Assembly (NCBI RefSeq): GCF_905220415.1
Contig: NC_059541.1
Span: forward strand, 7,576,501-7,640,500
Direction of reading: 5' to 3'
Length of the DNA stretch: 64,000 nucleotides
From: Colias croceus
Taxonomy: Eukaryota > Arthropoda > Insecta > Lepidoptera > Pieridae
The notes below the pieces were generated by a model. The model was not told where the DNA came from and searched no databases. It was given only the letters and a program-made list of their open reading frames with translations. This document shows, in pieces, positions 1 through 12,300 of the stretch. The translations under genes and the position numbers were made by a program. The first letter of the stretch is position 1. Every line of letters starts with the position of its first letter.

Positions 1-1074
1 TCATTATATTTCAGTTTTTTTATTTATTTGTATATTTCGCAACTCTAGCTCATAGCTCATCACATAAATTAATTTTGATAAGTTTTATATAACCACTTGT
101 TGATATTTTAGTTTTGGTTAAGTTTAGCTTTACGGTTTCTCATTAGATTTCGATGTTTTTGACGGCTTAGGGCATCACAACCATTAATATATTGTTCAAA
201 ATTTTACAGAACGTAGCAAATTAAATCACATAAGTAGGTAGCCTTTTTTGTTCAACTGAGCGATGTTTCAGTGAAAAATATATGCAAGGCAGTTTCTTTA
301 ATTTTTAATGATACTAATTATACCTCTCCGTAACTATTTAGCAAATAACGAGTTTTCGCAAGTATGTAGTTATTAATACCGTGACTATACTCTTGTTAAA
401 CTATATTAAAATCTTTCATATAAGTCAATACATTAGTTTCCAGTGGCTGTCATGAGTAACAAAACAGAGGCAGGTATCGGAGGCCGACCACAATGGAACC
501 GCATGAGCTGGCCCTGTGTCCTACTTGCTCACTCATAAACAATTGCACTTCATTATAAAAGCATAATGCTCATACTTGATGGAGAAATGTTTTTCGTATC
601 GATTACGAGCATAGAGACTGAACTTTGAAATTTTACTACGTACTTCTCTAGCAAAATTGTATGCAACCCCGAATATGCAATATAAACAAACACATGTATA
701 AGAAATTATCTTAAGTAAAGAAAACAACACAAACAACAAGTTATAAATAAAACCGTTTTAAAAGTTTCATCGTTTCCAATATTGCGCGTATTTTGTTTTC
801 GCAACGTAAAGGGTTTTGTAACTCCAATAAAATTCAAAATCGTTTTTTTACTGAATAATGAATGCGTTTAAACGTAAATTAAATGTAACCAATTATTCTT
901 TGGAGGATGGAACACGCTGATTTTAATCGTATGTAGAGTTTTGTAATTTTTATTTTTTATTATGCTTAATATGTAGGTTTGAAATATCTAATATTGTGAG
1001 GTGTATAATACACATAATTTAAATTGATATTAAAAATAAATTAACGTAATCTAAAGGTAATTCGCGATTTTTCT
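1..1074. other. AT-rich stretch without a recognised gene
   Basis: No ORF with recognisable coding character and no convincing exon was seen here. The segment ends at the left target-site duplication of the LINE. A short less AT-rich patch near 470-530 could be part of something but shows no supporting splice signals. Confidence 0.6.
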
Positions 1075-1084
1075 CTAATAACAT

Positions 1085-4000
1085 AAACCTTTTTGGGGGC
1101 CGAGTCACCTTCGTCCGTAGGAGTTTACCCGGAGTATGGATACCCTACACGTGGCCCCTGGGTGGTGCTAAACAGGTGACATGGTGGGAGACAGTCGTCG
1201 CGGCTATAATGACCACCGATCAGCTGAAGACGTGTCGCTAAGCGTCCGTGTTCCGACACGATGAAGCTGATGTAGCCTTGGTGAAGACGGGTCGAATCAG
1301 TTGCGCCTATACAACCTCGACGATTTGATGCACACTTACGTTGTTGCACCTGGGGACTAGTCATGGAGGGTAGCGGGATCCGAGGCACGGTTCACCGCTG
1401 GCCGACCGCTAGTCAGTAGGGGGCCCAAGTAGCGTGCTAGCCACATGTGAAAGGCTGCCCCGCCAACTAGCGAAAAATCCCAAGATGCGCCATAGTGCCG
1501 GTTGGCGACCGGACGAGAGGGCCCTATGGACATCCTTGGGGGGGCTCGGGCGTCCCCGCAGTCTCCAGACTGGTCCCCATAAGTGTAGCTTCTGAATGTG
1601 CGTCTCAGGTCTAGAAGTATAGCGCCTCCATTCACTGCCGTCTTCACACCTACTTCACTCTCCATTAAAATAATGAAAAAGACAAGGTACAAGAAAAACG
1701 TTGTACAGCGGCAGCACTCCCTCTCGCTGAAAGTAGACTTCACTAACATCAGAGGTCTACACTCCAACCTCGTTGCAGTCCACTTCCATCTAGAGACTAG
1801 CAAGCCTTGTATCTTGTTCCTCACGGAGACGCAGATTAGATGTCCGTCTGATCAGGCGTACCTATCGTATCCCGGCTACACCCTGGAGCATAACTTTAAA
1901 GCTCGGTCAGGTGTGTGCGCGTACGTACGTGACGACATCTGCTGTCGGCGTCTCCGTTACCTTGAAGACCCCCATTTCTCTGTACTTTGGATGCTGGTGG
2001 ACACAGGCCTAGAGAAACTCATCTATGCTTGTGTCTACCGAGCGCACAGCGGACGATCAGGCTCACAGAGTACCTAAGTGAGGCGGCGGATGCTGCTCAA
2101 CACAAATACCCTTCCGCTCAGCTAGTGCTTCTGGGGGATTTTAATGCCCACCACCAGGAGTGGCTATACCCATACCAGTGCACTGACCTCGCTGGGAGAG
2201 AGACGCGTAAACTCGCTATAGCGTTAAATCTCACCCAGCTGGTCCAAGGAGCGACGCGGGTTCCTGATGTTGAGAGCCATACAGCCAATTGCTTGGATCT
2301 TCTGCTGACAACCGATCCAGACCGTTACTCGGTAGCGATTTCATCGCCGCTTGGCAGCTCCGACCACTGTCTGGTGAAATCTGTATCTGTCTACTCGCCG
2401 CCCGACCCCAGTCCCAGGGGCTCGCGGCGCGTGTGGCGATACAAGTCAGCAGATTGGGACGAGATGCGTTCTTTCTTTGCATCTTATCCCTGGCGGCCTG
2501 TTTGCTTTTTTCTGAAGACCCTTCAACCTGTGCGGATGCTGTGACTGATGTGCTGCGGCAGGGAATGGAATACTACATTCCATTCTCCGATGTAGCCACG
2601 TCCAGCAAAGCTCAACCCTGGTTCAGAGCTGAATGTAGACGCGCTGAAGCGTTTAAACATGAGGCATATCTAGCCTGGGCTGATGCTCGACACCGCAAGG
2701 CCAAGGACATATCTGAGAAGAAGAAAGCCTTCAACCGGGCCGCCAAGTCCTGCAAAAAGGCTCTACGGAAAGCTCGATTTGAACACGTCAGCCGTATAGG
2801 GAACAAACTGGCTTCTTACCCTTCTGGTAGCAAAGCGTTTTGGTCCCTGGCAAAGTCGGTTGAATCGAATTTCTGCCGCCCCTCACTTCCTCCACTGCTG
2901 AAACCAGATGGGTCGTTGGCTCACACTGCCACGGAGAAAGCGAACCTACTAGCTACTCTGTTCGCAGAAAATTCACGTCTAGATCCCGCAAGCGCCAAAC
3001 CTCCCAGTCTACCTGGATGCGAGGTGAGCATGCCAGAAATTCGCATCCGTCAGACTGAGGTTCTGAAAACGGTGCGAAATCTTGACGTGAACAAAGCTAG
3101 TGGCCCTGATGGAATACCAGCCATAGTGCTTAAAACCTGTGCGCCTGAGCTCGCTCCTGTCTTGACACGCCTCTTTCGCCTTTCGATGATGACTGGAAAA
3201 GTACCGAAATCATGGAAACATGCCAACGTGCAGCCTGTGCCCAAAAAAGGCAGTCGTGCCGACCCCTCCAATTATAGGCCAATTTCAGTCACGTCCATAC
3301 TCTGCAAGACTATGGAGCGTGTACTGAACAGCAGGCTAATGGCACACCTAGAAGCGAACGATCTACTCAGTGACCGCCAATACGGATTTCGCCGAAATCG
3401 GTCCACTGGGGATCTTCTAGCGTGTGCCACCTATATCTGGAGTGAGGCCATCGAGAATCATGGTGAGGCACTCGCAGTCTCCCTCGATATCTCGAAGGCC
3501 TTCGATAGGGTCTGGCATGATAGTCTTATCGGCAAGCTTCCATCGTACGGTCTGCCTACTGGTTTTTGCGCATGGATCTCAGATTTCTTGAGAGACCGGT
3601 CGATTCGAGTAGTCGTCGACGGTTGCTCGTCCGACCAATTGGCTATTAATGCCGGGGTCCCTCAGGGATCAGTTCTCTCCGCAACACTATTCCTGCTACA
3701 CAGTAACGATCTGCTGAAACCCGGTATCTATGGGTACGCAGACGATAGCACCGTTGTGGAGAGATACGCATCCAGCGCGCGAGCCAGTACGGCACAAATC
3801 CAGTCTCTACGGGAGGCGATGGTCGAACGCATGAACTTGTCCTTACAGGCAGTCTCCGAATGGGGCGAGGCCAATCTGGTCAAGTTCAATGCGACCAAGA
3901 CCCAGGCGTGTCTATTCACCGCTAAACGGAGTCCATTCAACCTAACTCCGTCCTTCCAAAGTGTATCCGTGCCGATAACTGACCACCTCGAGCTTCTTGG

Positions 4001-4672
4001 TATCACCTTAACGCCTACTCTCAACTTTGGTTCATACATCGAATCAAAAGCCCAAGTAGCCTCAAAAAAGCTTGGTATACTGGCAAAGGTGAGGCAGTAT
4101 TTCAGCCCGGGACAGTTGCTCAACCTCTATCAAGCACAGGTCCGTTCGTGCATGGAATACTGCTCTCACCTCTGGGATGGATCTGCCAAATACCAGCTGG
4201 AGACACTTGAGGCGATAGAGAGGCGTGCCAAGAGGCTAATAAACGACGATGAGCTAGTAGGCAAAAAACTCCAGAGCCTCGCCCACCGTCGCAGAGTGGC
4301 AAGTTTATCGGTTTTTTACCGGATACACTTTGGAGAGTGCGCTGCGGAATTGCACGACCTAATTCTGCCATCCCCATTCTTCCATCGTTCGTCGAGGCGC
4401 ACAGATTCCAGGCATCGCCACATGGTTGACGTTCCATGTACCCGGACAAAGCGGTTCGGATCGTCATTCTTTATTCGAACCGCTAGGGACTGGAACATGC
4501 TTCCTGAATCTGTGTTCCCCGACGAGTACAATTTGGAGGTCTTCAAGAGGAGAGTGAACAGGTACATTTTAGGGAAGCGCGCTCCATCTTAGGCCACATC
4601 TCAGCTTACCATCAGGCGAGATTGTGGCCAAGCGCTCCCCTATTGTACAATAAAAAAAAAAAAAAAAAAAAC
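1085..4672 (+). mobile_element. Non-LTR retrotransposon (LINE), jockey/CR1/L2 group, frameshifted
   Basis: A LINE insertion of about 3.6 kb bounded by a perfect 10-bp direct repeat (ctaataacat at 1075-1084 and 4673-4682) and ending in a poly(A) run at 4652-4671. It starts with about 500 bp of GC-rich sequence lacking a clear + strand ORF, followed by an endonuclease-reverse transcriptase ORF in three frames. There is no recognisable gag-like ORF1 with zinc knuckles, so the copy is either 5' truncated or from a family with a reduced first ORF. A stem-loop formed by ggccacatctc (4592-4602) and gagattgtggcc (4618-4629) lies in the 3' UTR, where such LINEs often carry the RT recognition structure. 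The base composition is much richer in GC than the flanks. The clade cannot be fixed without a phylogeny. Confidence 0.9.
1598..4592 (+). pseudogene. LINE ORF2: AP-endonuclease plus reverse transcriptase, two frameshifts
   Basis: The protein cuts target DNA and copies the element RNA into it. Endonuclease motifs are visible: FTNIRGLHSNL near 1740, LTETQ near 1820, LLGDFNAHHQEW near 2130 and SSDHCLV near 2360. Reverse transcriptase motifs follow: NKASGPDGIPAIVLK near 3095, NYRPISVTS near 3270, RQYGFRRNRST near 3375, SLDISKAFDRVWHD near 3480, AGVPQGSVLSATLF near 3655 and the catalytic YADD near 3735. The reading frame changes twice, at about 2050-2070 (inside the endonuclease) and at about 2500-2515 (endonuclease/RT linker). 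The three segments are 1598-2077, 1987-2544 and 2289-4592 in successive frames. No single intact product can be made, so this copy is probably dead, although the catalytic residues of the RT are still present. Confidence 0.88.
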
Positions 4673-4682
4673 CTAATAACAT

Positions 4683-7170
4683 TCGGCTTATTAACTAAAT
4701 GCAAATATTAAATTCATCTTCAGCACCCAATTTAAGTTTAATTTTCGAACCACAAATTCGGTTTAGCTCCCCAGAGCGGGAATAGATAGAGGCGGTGCGC
4801 CTCTCTGCTAAATTGCAGCGAACATTTTTATCCCTTTGTACTTGTATTTGAGATATTTAAGAGACTCTTTAGTCTTTGTTATTTTGTTACTTGTTTTGAT
4901 TGTCCTCCGATGAAACGTATTTGTTACGGTTCGATTGCGGGTGTTTCAGTGAAATTGATATTTTTCAATTCCATTACTTTTTGTATTATAATGTAGTTAA
5001 ATCTTATATAACACCAAAACCTTTGTGAATTTAAAATAATAATTTAACTTATGCATAATTATTATATTAATTAACGTTACATTTTTATTCTTAGAAACCA
5101 ACTTTGTTTGAAAATTGCAGTTCTAATACGGTCATTCATTTTAAGTTAGAGATTGGTTCTGATGAAAAATTTAATCCCTATCCTAACAAGGCTTCCGCGT
5201 CTTGATCAAAAGATCTTAAGCCGAAGCGAACTGTGTAATAAAAAGTTAAAATCCCACCGTTTACTTTCAGAAATGATTTTGAAAATGCTGAACAGTAAGC
5301 TCATTACAGGCCGTGGAATGAACATATTACACACGAGTTAGCACCCGGTGCAATCGCATCGTGACATTTAAATATGAATATGTCGCAGTCTACAGTTAGC
5401 TAGCAGTTAATAATCAGTGATTTTTCCGCACATCTGAGTTCTTCTTGCACCAGCGCCTAGCGATGCAATCAAAGCAGACTTGTTATAACGTTACATCTCA
5501 TTAAACGGTTGCCTGGTAACTTTAACACGAAAGTATCGCTTACTTATCGATTTCAACTGCTTCATTTCTGAGCATTGTTAGAGAAACTTTTTATCCGACT
5601 ACAATGAATCCAAATAGCGAGAATATTCCCCGTCAGAAACGATGAAAGGAAATATAAGACCAATCGAGACAATACAATCATAATAAACAGTAAAATTACC
5701 TGTTAAATCCGCCTTGTATTTGACTTTAATTACCTACTTGCCTTATTACATTATTCGTAAATATTAAGTAGTAATTTAACAGTAATTGTTTATGTTTATT
5801 TAACAATCTTGCATAACTCAGTTTATTTAAATGAAAATGTTTCGTAAAATACAGTTTAAGTTCCAACAAACGTGTACAAAAAAGGCGGAAGATTTTTAAG
5901 TTTTCCGCTAAAGCGTACAATTCACTTATAAACTTGAGATAACAATCTTGCAGAGTAGACATTTGTGTAGGAGTTATTTTACCGGATAAAGCTTCTCTCA
6001 CAAATTGATATATTTTGTGTTATGAAACTTGTGCCAAATAGTATATTAATTTACTATGATTAATTCAATTGATTGCAATATTTATTGTAAAATATTTGTG
6101 CCTTCACTTCATGTCTGTATCTACATATAAATAATGACAATATACAGTTTTAGAACTGTTAAAGCATTTTGAATAACATTAATAACAACATTAAGATTTT
6201 CACAATAATCATTATATTACAGGCGTCAGACTAAATGAATAATAGCCCCGTTAATCATTTTTAAACCCGACTGAACCTATAAAATAAAGTAAGTAGATTG
6301 TACGCAACATTCAATAAAGTGATTTCAAGCAAAGGAAGCAAGAAGATAACCCACTTACTGATCCGGCGTATTCTATTTGCCTGTAATAATCGCGATGACA
6401 ATCTGATATTACATAAAAGATTTGCCCTCTTTTCGACCGAAATGCGATTTTCTTCCTTCACAGTTATTGCCGGTTCGTCTTGAATTTTTTCGCTATTGAA
6501 AACGAAGCTCTAGTACTATAAGACATTTTTGAATATAGCCGAATGAATAAGAAATTTTGGCGCCACAGTGAATGCATAATACCCTAGTGAACTGTTCAGA
6601 CGATGGGATTCGGTCGGAATGAGGGGAGCAAATACAATATATACGGACCATTTATGCGACACAATTGAACAAAATGATTACCTTATATGAGGAAAAGCAT
6701 TGTAGACATTGTTCTTTAATAAAAATTAATATTCACCCATTTTGACAGTGTTTACATACCAAGTACTACGAAAGCGTAGTTTATTAGTATTTTTAACCCA
6801 AGCAGGACTAAAATATGACTTAATAAATGGCAAAAGCCAGAATTTTATGTAATAATCTGATTACTTTCTAATCATAATTTTAAAATTGATGTTATTTACA
6901 GATAGTTTCAGATAAAGACAAGCTATAATTGATAAGATATCAATCTGCGTGACACTTAAACATGTAGCTATGACCTATGAGAGAATAGCTAATAGATTTG
7001 AAGCCCAAACAATCCTCAACAAACACAATTGAGTGTCAACATTTAATAGTCTGTTAACACAATTCAAACATAAGTGGGTTTAGGGTTTGGGCTATTATAT
7101 TCACGTGTCACAAGTTTTACCACGTTTCGTGACAATAAAATGAGATAACGGAGAATTTGGCAGCTCGGGC
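4683..7170. other. Intergenic AT-rich sequence, no gene seen
   Basis: Only short ORFs of random character were seen. No splice-supported exon or repeat boundary could be defined. Confidence 0.5.
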
Positions 7171-7440
7171 GTTTACATTAGCCTCGAGAATAAGTTAGTT
7201 CATTACTGAGTGCGGCTGAACAAAGCGGCAGGCTCGACGGTTGCGGAGGAAACGTGCGCCGACGCCGCGACAAAAGCCCGCCCGCCTTATCGCGCCGGAA
7301 CGCGCCGCTTCCCCGCCTCGCACCGCTACCCCCCGCTACCCGCGCACCGCTGACGTGTGAGCACTGAACAAATGGGAAAACTTTGCGATGAGCTGCCGAC
7401 TCCGCGGACGAACAATTGGCCATCTGTTGAACGAGAATGC
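7171..7440. promoter_or_regulatory. GC-rich island, possible promoter or first exon
   Basis: A CpG-rich block (runs such as gcgccgacgccgcgac and cgcgccggaacgcgcc) stands out sharply from the AT-rich surroundings. It has no transposon hallmarks. The minus-strand ORF across it is low-complexity Arg/Ser-rich and is not convincing as protein. In insects such islands are often promoters or 5' UTR exons of long genes. Otopetrin A downstream must have at least one upstream non-coding exon, which makes this one of several candidates. Direction of transcription is not visible. Confidence 0.3.
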
Positions 7441-8756
7441 TTAAGGAGGATAAATCTTTTCGCCTCTTGACAATGTTGAAGATATACATACAGAGAACTA
7501 TACTATTTTTTTTACTTTTACGCGAATCATAATAGTAAAGACAGATACATTGCTCATTAGGTATATAAAAAATAAACATGACTACAAATAATTATTCAAG
7601 TTTTCTAAAGTTGTTTCAATTATTATATAAGTAGAAATTATAGTCTAGAATTAAGTAACATAGATTTTAAAATAAAAGATTCTATCAAATTGAAGAACCG
7701 TATAAAATAGATTAATAAAATAGCCTTTTAAAAATAATTAGAAATAATTTTCGACTTTGGGATTGCTATATTATAATTTAAATTAATGTTTGATATTTGT
7801 AATTTTACAGTTCGTGAGAGTGCAGAAGATAGTTAACTGATGAGGCACAGTGGAATATTACAGGTATTGAATGTATGATCATTTTTAAACGATAAATTTC
7901 ATGAAAACATTAAAAAATCCGATTACCTTTTCTTAAAAAAACGTGTCCTTTTTATTGGTTCCTAATTTATTATAATATCAATGAAATGGATGGATTTTCT
8001 TTTTTTTTTCTTTTTAACGATGTTTGTGTTTTAGAGTAGTTGGGTTTCGTTGGTTTCTAATGAATAAAAATAAATTAATATACTTAATATTTCTTTCAAG
8101 GTATATCATTGGCTTCAGGAAACACGGATCTCTACATCACTGAAGAATATTGAAAATAATTCATGCAATTTTTCAAGACTATATGAAAATCTAATGAAGT
8201 TTACGTACACACTCCGAGAAAGCTGAAAAACAATGGCCGCACAAAATTCGGGTTTCGAGACAGTGAAACCGTGATTATTCGGTTCGTTGTCGACGAAACC
8301 TGCAAAATGTGCGGTTGTTTTCACCAAAAACAAAAACCGATCGAAAAGAACACAAAAAACATAGATCATATGTATGCAACGTATGTATTTTTTAATTGTA
8401 TCAATTTTTCGTGTGATATTAAAAATATAAAAGTTAAGCTATGAAAGATATTAGAAAATAGATTGTTGAGTTTTCTATCATTTACTAACGAAATATACCT
8501 TGTAACTAACATGCTTCAGTCAAATAAGGCAAATTTTATCATGTAATTAAAACGTCTCTTTTAATTTTGAAGATTCTCTATACTCATCTTATTCTTACTC
8601 ATTAAAAAAGATAATCATCTTTATCCTTACTTATTAAGACTCGTTTACGTCTTAAGAGGAGAACAAAGCCTCTAGATAGGAACTGACTGTAAAGAACGAC
8701 TACTGTTATGAAAAAAATGTGTTTTGATTTTTTTCTCAACTTATTAATCTCATATA
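7441..8756. other. Intergenic AT-rich sequence, no gene seen
   Basis: Nothing recognisable. The segment ends at the TATA target site of the LTR element. Confidence 0.5.
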
Positions 8757-9100
8757 TGTTAGCGCGTTTAATTTAAAGATAAAATTATATTTTAAAAGTA
8801 AATCAATTGATTAACTGCATTAATTATTTCAACAATAACCAATTGGATAAAAGTATTAACAATCATTTAATTATCGAGTAATAATAATATTTCATGTCGT
8901 ATTCAAAATAACGATCAAAACAACACAAATAACACCTGCGCTGACTCACACTGTCACACCACTCGAATAGTTGTTTTGATCGTACTATAAATAACGGTCG
9001 TCTGCAGTTGCAAGTCATTCTGTCTTGACTTTGGTCGAGTAAAGATGTCTAAGAAATATTATATCAGTATTTAATTACGTAATACAACCACGTTCTAACA
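8757..9100 (+). repeat. Left (5') LTR
   Basis: 344 bp, TGTTAG...CTAACA. It contains a perfect 14-bp inverted repeat (ACGATCAAAACAAC at 8911-8924, complement at 8970-8983). A TATA-like ctataaataa follows at once, then a stretch that could hold the transcription start. Confidence 0.85.
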
Positions 9101-10049
9101 TCAGAAGTAGAAGATGAACCAGCCCTTACTCGGAATCCTGGCAGGCTGGCACAAATTCTTCTATCATACTACGTGACAGTGTGCAACTGTCACTGTCACC
9201 ATCATGATAGTATACGACTGTGAACTTCAACCTTCGAAAAATCTAAGCTTCGAAATAATTGAATTGAATTTGACTTCAAGTAAACAAGAATGAAGGAACT
9301 CGCACAAAGTGTGTTTTCTTGTGCGTTGTGTGAAGTAAATTTTTGTGGTGTGGAATATTGTAACGGTAATGTAGTTCATCAATATTAATGTGATGTGCAA
9401 TCCGGGCGGTTGTCCAAGATATTTGAGCCTTTAATTGTGGTAAGCGAACGACGTGCTTATGTCGCAAATAATAAGTTTTTGATCCCAGGGAATTTGAATC
9501 CAATGTGGTGTCTTCGATGGCGCCCAGTGTAAGCTATTGTGTTGGTAAATTATTATTTTTCTGTATTTTGACAATTGAAAAGCGCTTCTAAGCGAAGTCC
9601 AGTTGAATAAATCAATATTTGAGTTTGAGTTCATCATGTGGATGTGACTGGTGTCCTATAAGGTCAGTTTGGCCGAGCGGTTAATTTTGTGTTAATACAT
9701 TGTTTTGAAACCACGAGATAAATTTCCGTACTCATTTCAAATGAACGTACGAGGACGTTATAACTTGTGTTTTAACTTTTAATTATGTTGCAGGACTTAT
9801 GGTTATCACTTGAGAGATGAGATACAGCCAGATGAGATAAAGCCGCTGTTCGCAGCTGGCAGAACTCGATAAGCTATCGAATCCTATGTACAAATATCAT
9901 CAAATCACAATAATACAAGATAATGATTGCTATGAAGCGAAAAGTAAAAGCAATTGCTAAACTGCTATTGTGTCCTATGTTCGTGTAAGAATAGTACCAA
10001 AGCCAAATTTAGATGACCGTGTTAGCGGTAATGGAATCTTATTATGATA

Positions 10050-10374
10050 ATCGACTGCCACTTGTCTGTACGGGTCTTCTGTGACTTAGTCTGACAACTG
10101 GGCAGATAATAATACAAATCGAATGCCACTTGTCTGTACGGGTCTTCTGTGACTTAGTCTGACAACTGGGCAGATAATAATACAAATCGAATGCCACTTG
10201 TCTGTACGGGTCTTCTGTGACTTAGTCTGACAACTGGGCAGATAATAATACAAATCGAGTGCCACTTGTCTGTACGGGTCTTCTGTGCCTTAGTCTTACA
10301 ACTGGGCAGATAATAATACAATCGAATGCCATTTGTCTGCACGGGTTGTTACAACCGGGCGGGAAATAATAATA
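10050..10374 (+). repeat. 68-bp tandem repeat (minisatellite) inside the LTR element
   Basis: Units start at 10050, 10118, 10186, 10254 and 10321. The first four are 68 bp long and nearly identical. The fifth is shorter and diverged, and a weak sixth piece follows to about 10424. Each unit contains gccacttgtctgtacggg and gacaactgggcag. The minus-strand ORF running through it is a by-product of the repeat. Confidence 0.9.
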
Positions 10375-10548
10375 ACCTGATTGTCACTTGTCTGACAACT
10401 GGACAAAGAAACAAATAATTTGAATACTTAAAACAAGTCTGAATGTCACCAGCGCGAACTATATCATTCCAACAAGTGTGAATTATATCATTGATATTTT
10501 GAGTTTTGAATTAACGCTCAGAGCACGAGCTTTTTTTCAGAATGGCCG

Positions 10549-10892
10549 TGTTAGCGCGTTTAATTTAAAGATAAAATTATATTTTAAAAGTAAATCAATT
10601 GATTAACTGCATTAATTATTTTAACAATAACCAATTGGATAAAAGTATTAACAATCATTTAATTATCGAGTAATAATAATATTTCATGTCGTATTCAAAA
10701 TAACGATCAAAACAACACAAATAACACCTGCGCTGACTCACACTGTCACACCACTCGAATAGTTGTTTTGATCGTACTATAAATAACGGTCGTCTGCAGT
10801 TGCAAGTCATTCTGTCTTGACTTTGGTCGAGTAAAGATGTCTAAGAAATATTATATCAGTATTTAATTACGTAATACAACCACGTTCTAACA
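10549..10892 (+). repeat. Right (3') LTR
   Basis: 344 bp and identical to the left LTR except for one C/T difference in the run near its position 79. The same 14-bp inverted repeat and TATA-like box are present. Confidence 0.85.
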
Positions 10893-11660
10893 TATATAAT
10901 CATAATGTATAGTCAAAAAATATACTTATTTTGTATAATTAAATATATCAGAAGTTTTAACAAGGAAAATTTTCATATTTAAGTATGTTTATAATGCATT
11001 AAATAACGGTATTTAGTTTGTAAAAAGTATAGTTTTGTTTTTTATATGAATGTACAATTTGTTATTAATGAAATTCGTCTAAGTATTTGTACCTAATGCC
11101 ACCAATGTTCCAACATATATAAATTACATAATTTTATTACCTTTGTGAGGAATGAATTAAAAAATATACAATATTAACTTTATAAGTACTGTATTGTAAG
11201 ATATGATGTTTAAAGAATGTATTTTTATTAAAATGTATTAGAAAATCCTTGTTTTATTTACTTCCACATCCTTCTGCTACGCAATTATAAGTTGTACATG
11301 AAATTATGATAATTTTTTATTTTTATTAATAAGACCTTTAAATGTTCATGTCAACATTAAACATCTACACATAAGTTTAATTGTTTTGTACATTTGCCTG
11401 ATAGAAAAAATAGGTAGCAATATTAGGCATTAAGAAAGTACGAGAAGTAATTTGTACCTTTACTTAACTTTAAGTAAACATGGAGTAAAATGATTTATAG
11501 ATACGAATTAAAAAGCAATGCTATCTAAAAAGTTGATATAACAATTACATAACACTGTAAGACACAACATTAACAATTAATATTAGGTAGTTAACGGTGC
11601 ATTTACATCAAACAAACATCGACCCTGAGCTAGAGCAAGAGCATTATTTCGTGATCTTTA

Positions 11661-11923
11661 ACAAGTGATAACTGCGTTAAAAACAACCGACTTCAAAGTT
11701 GCACTTGCAAAATTTACAAATACCTACAGACAAAAATGCTCATAAAATAAAAACTACTGGGCCTATTCGAATAAAATTTTTATGGGACCAATTCGACACC
11801 ATCCTGCATCGAACAAAAAAAGAATCACGTAAATCGGTTCAGAAACCTCGGAGAAATCGGTGTACATACATAAAAAAAAACATACCGGCCGAATTGATAA
11901 CCTCCTCCTTTTTTTTTAAGTCG
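11661..11923 (+). repeat. Interspersed MITE-like repeat, copy 1 of 3
   Basis: About 265 bp, closely similar to copies at 18975-19250 and 33593-33877. It starts acaagtgataactgcgtt and carries a short terminal inverted repeat (aaccgacttcaaa, with complement at the other end). In this copy the right end is damaged (aagtcgaaaac instead of aagtcggttaaa). The small ORF inside each copy is conserved only because the repeat is. Confidence 0.8.
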
Positions 11924-12102
11924 AAAACTCGTATTTAGTGTTGTTCAGTATTAGAACATTGCATAGAATATTTTTGAACACACTAAAAACAACGAAATAA
12001 TGCTCTACGCCTGTTTACACGAAAAGAATTTGACATGGTGGGGTTAGAATGAGCATTCGCTCGTTTGATAGTTATAGTACTATTATAATAATTACTAGCT
12101 TT

Positions 12103-12300
12103 CCGCCCGCGGCTTCGCCCGCGTTTTCAGAGAAAACCCCGCATAGTTCCCTTTCCCGTGGGATTTCTGGGATAAAACCTATCCTATCTCTCAAGTTGGA
12201 TCGAACTGCACATGGTGTGCGAATTTTATCATAATCGGTTTAGTGGTTTAGGAGTCCATTGAGGACAAACATTGTGACACGAGATTTATATATATTAAGA
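12103..12300 (+). repeat. Lepidopteran ctagc...cgcccgcg repeat fragment (subtype with tctcaagttggatcgaac)
   Basis: Starts ctagctttccgcccgcgg and ends ttatatatattaaga. A second, shorter copy of the same family follows directly. An inverted relative lies at 49418-49585. The family is widespread in Lepidoptera. Its class (RTE/SINE tail or Helitron-like) is not settled from this sequence. Confidence 0.75.

Larger units (their letters stand above)
8757..10892 (+). mobile_element. Non-autonomous LTR retroelement with 344-bp LTRs
   Basis: Two direct repeats of exactly 344 bp (8757-9100 and 10549-10892) begin TGTTAG and end CTAACA, as LTRs do, and flank 1448 bp of internal DNA. TATA lies directly outside both ends (8753-8756 and 10893-10896), consistent with a 4-bp target duplication, though the local AT-richness makes this weak. 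By eye the LTRs differ at a single base (tatttc versus tatttt), so the insertion is very recent. The internal part has no gag or pol ORF and must have been mobilised in trans. No TGG-type primer site follows the 5' LTR (the sequence is TCAGAAGTAGAAG), and no purine tract precedes the 3' LTR. Orientation is taken from a TATA-like box near 8984. Confidence 0.85.

Noticed and set aside
1125..1824. Minus-strand ORFs across the LINE 5' region
   Set aside because: They lie antisense to the LINE in GC-rich DNA, where stops are rare, and show no domain.
7178..7579. 133-codon minus-strand ORF over the GC island
   Set aside because: Arg/Ser/Pro-rich low-complexity translation from CpG-rich DNA with an AT-rich tail. 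No splice sites or family resemblance.
10154..10342. Minus-strand ORF in the LTR element interior
   Set aside because: It is a translation of the 68-bp tandem repeat, not a gene.
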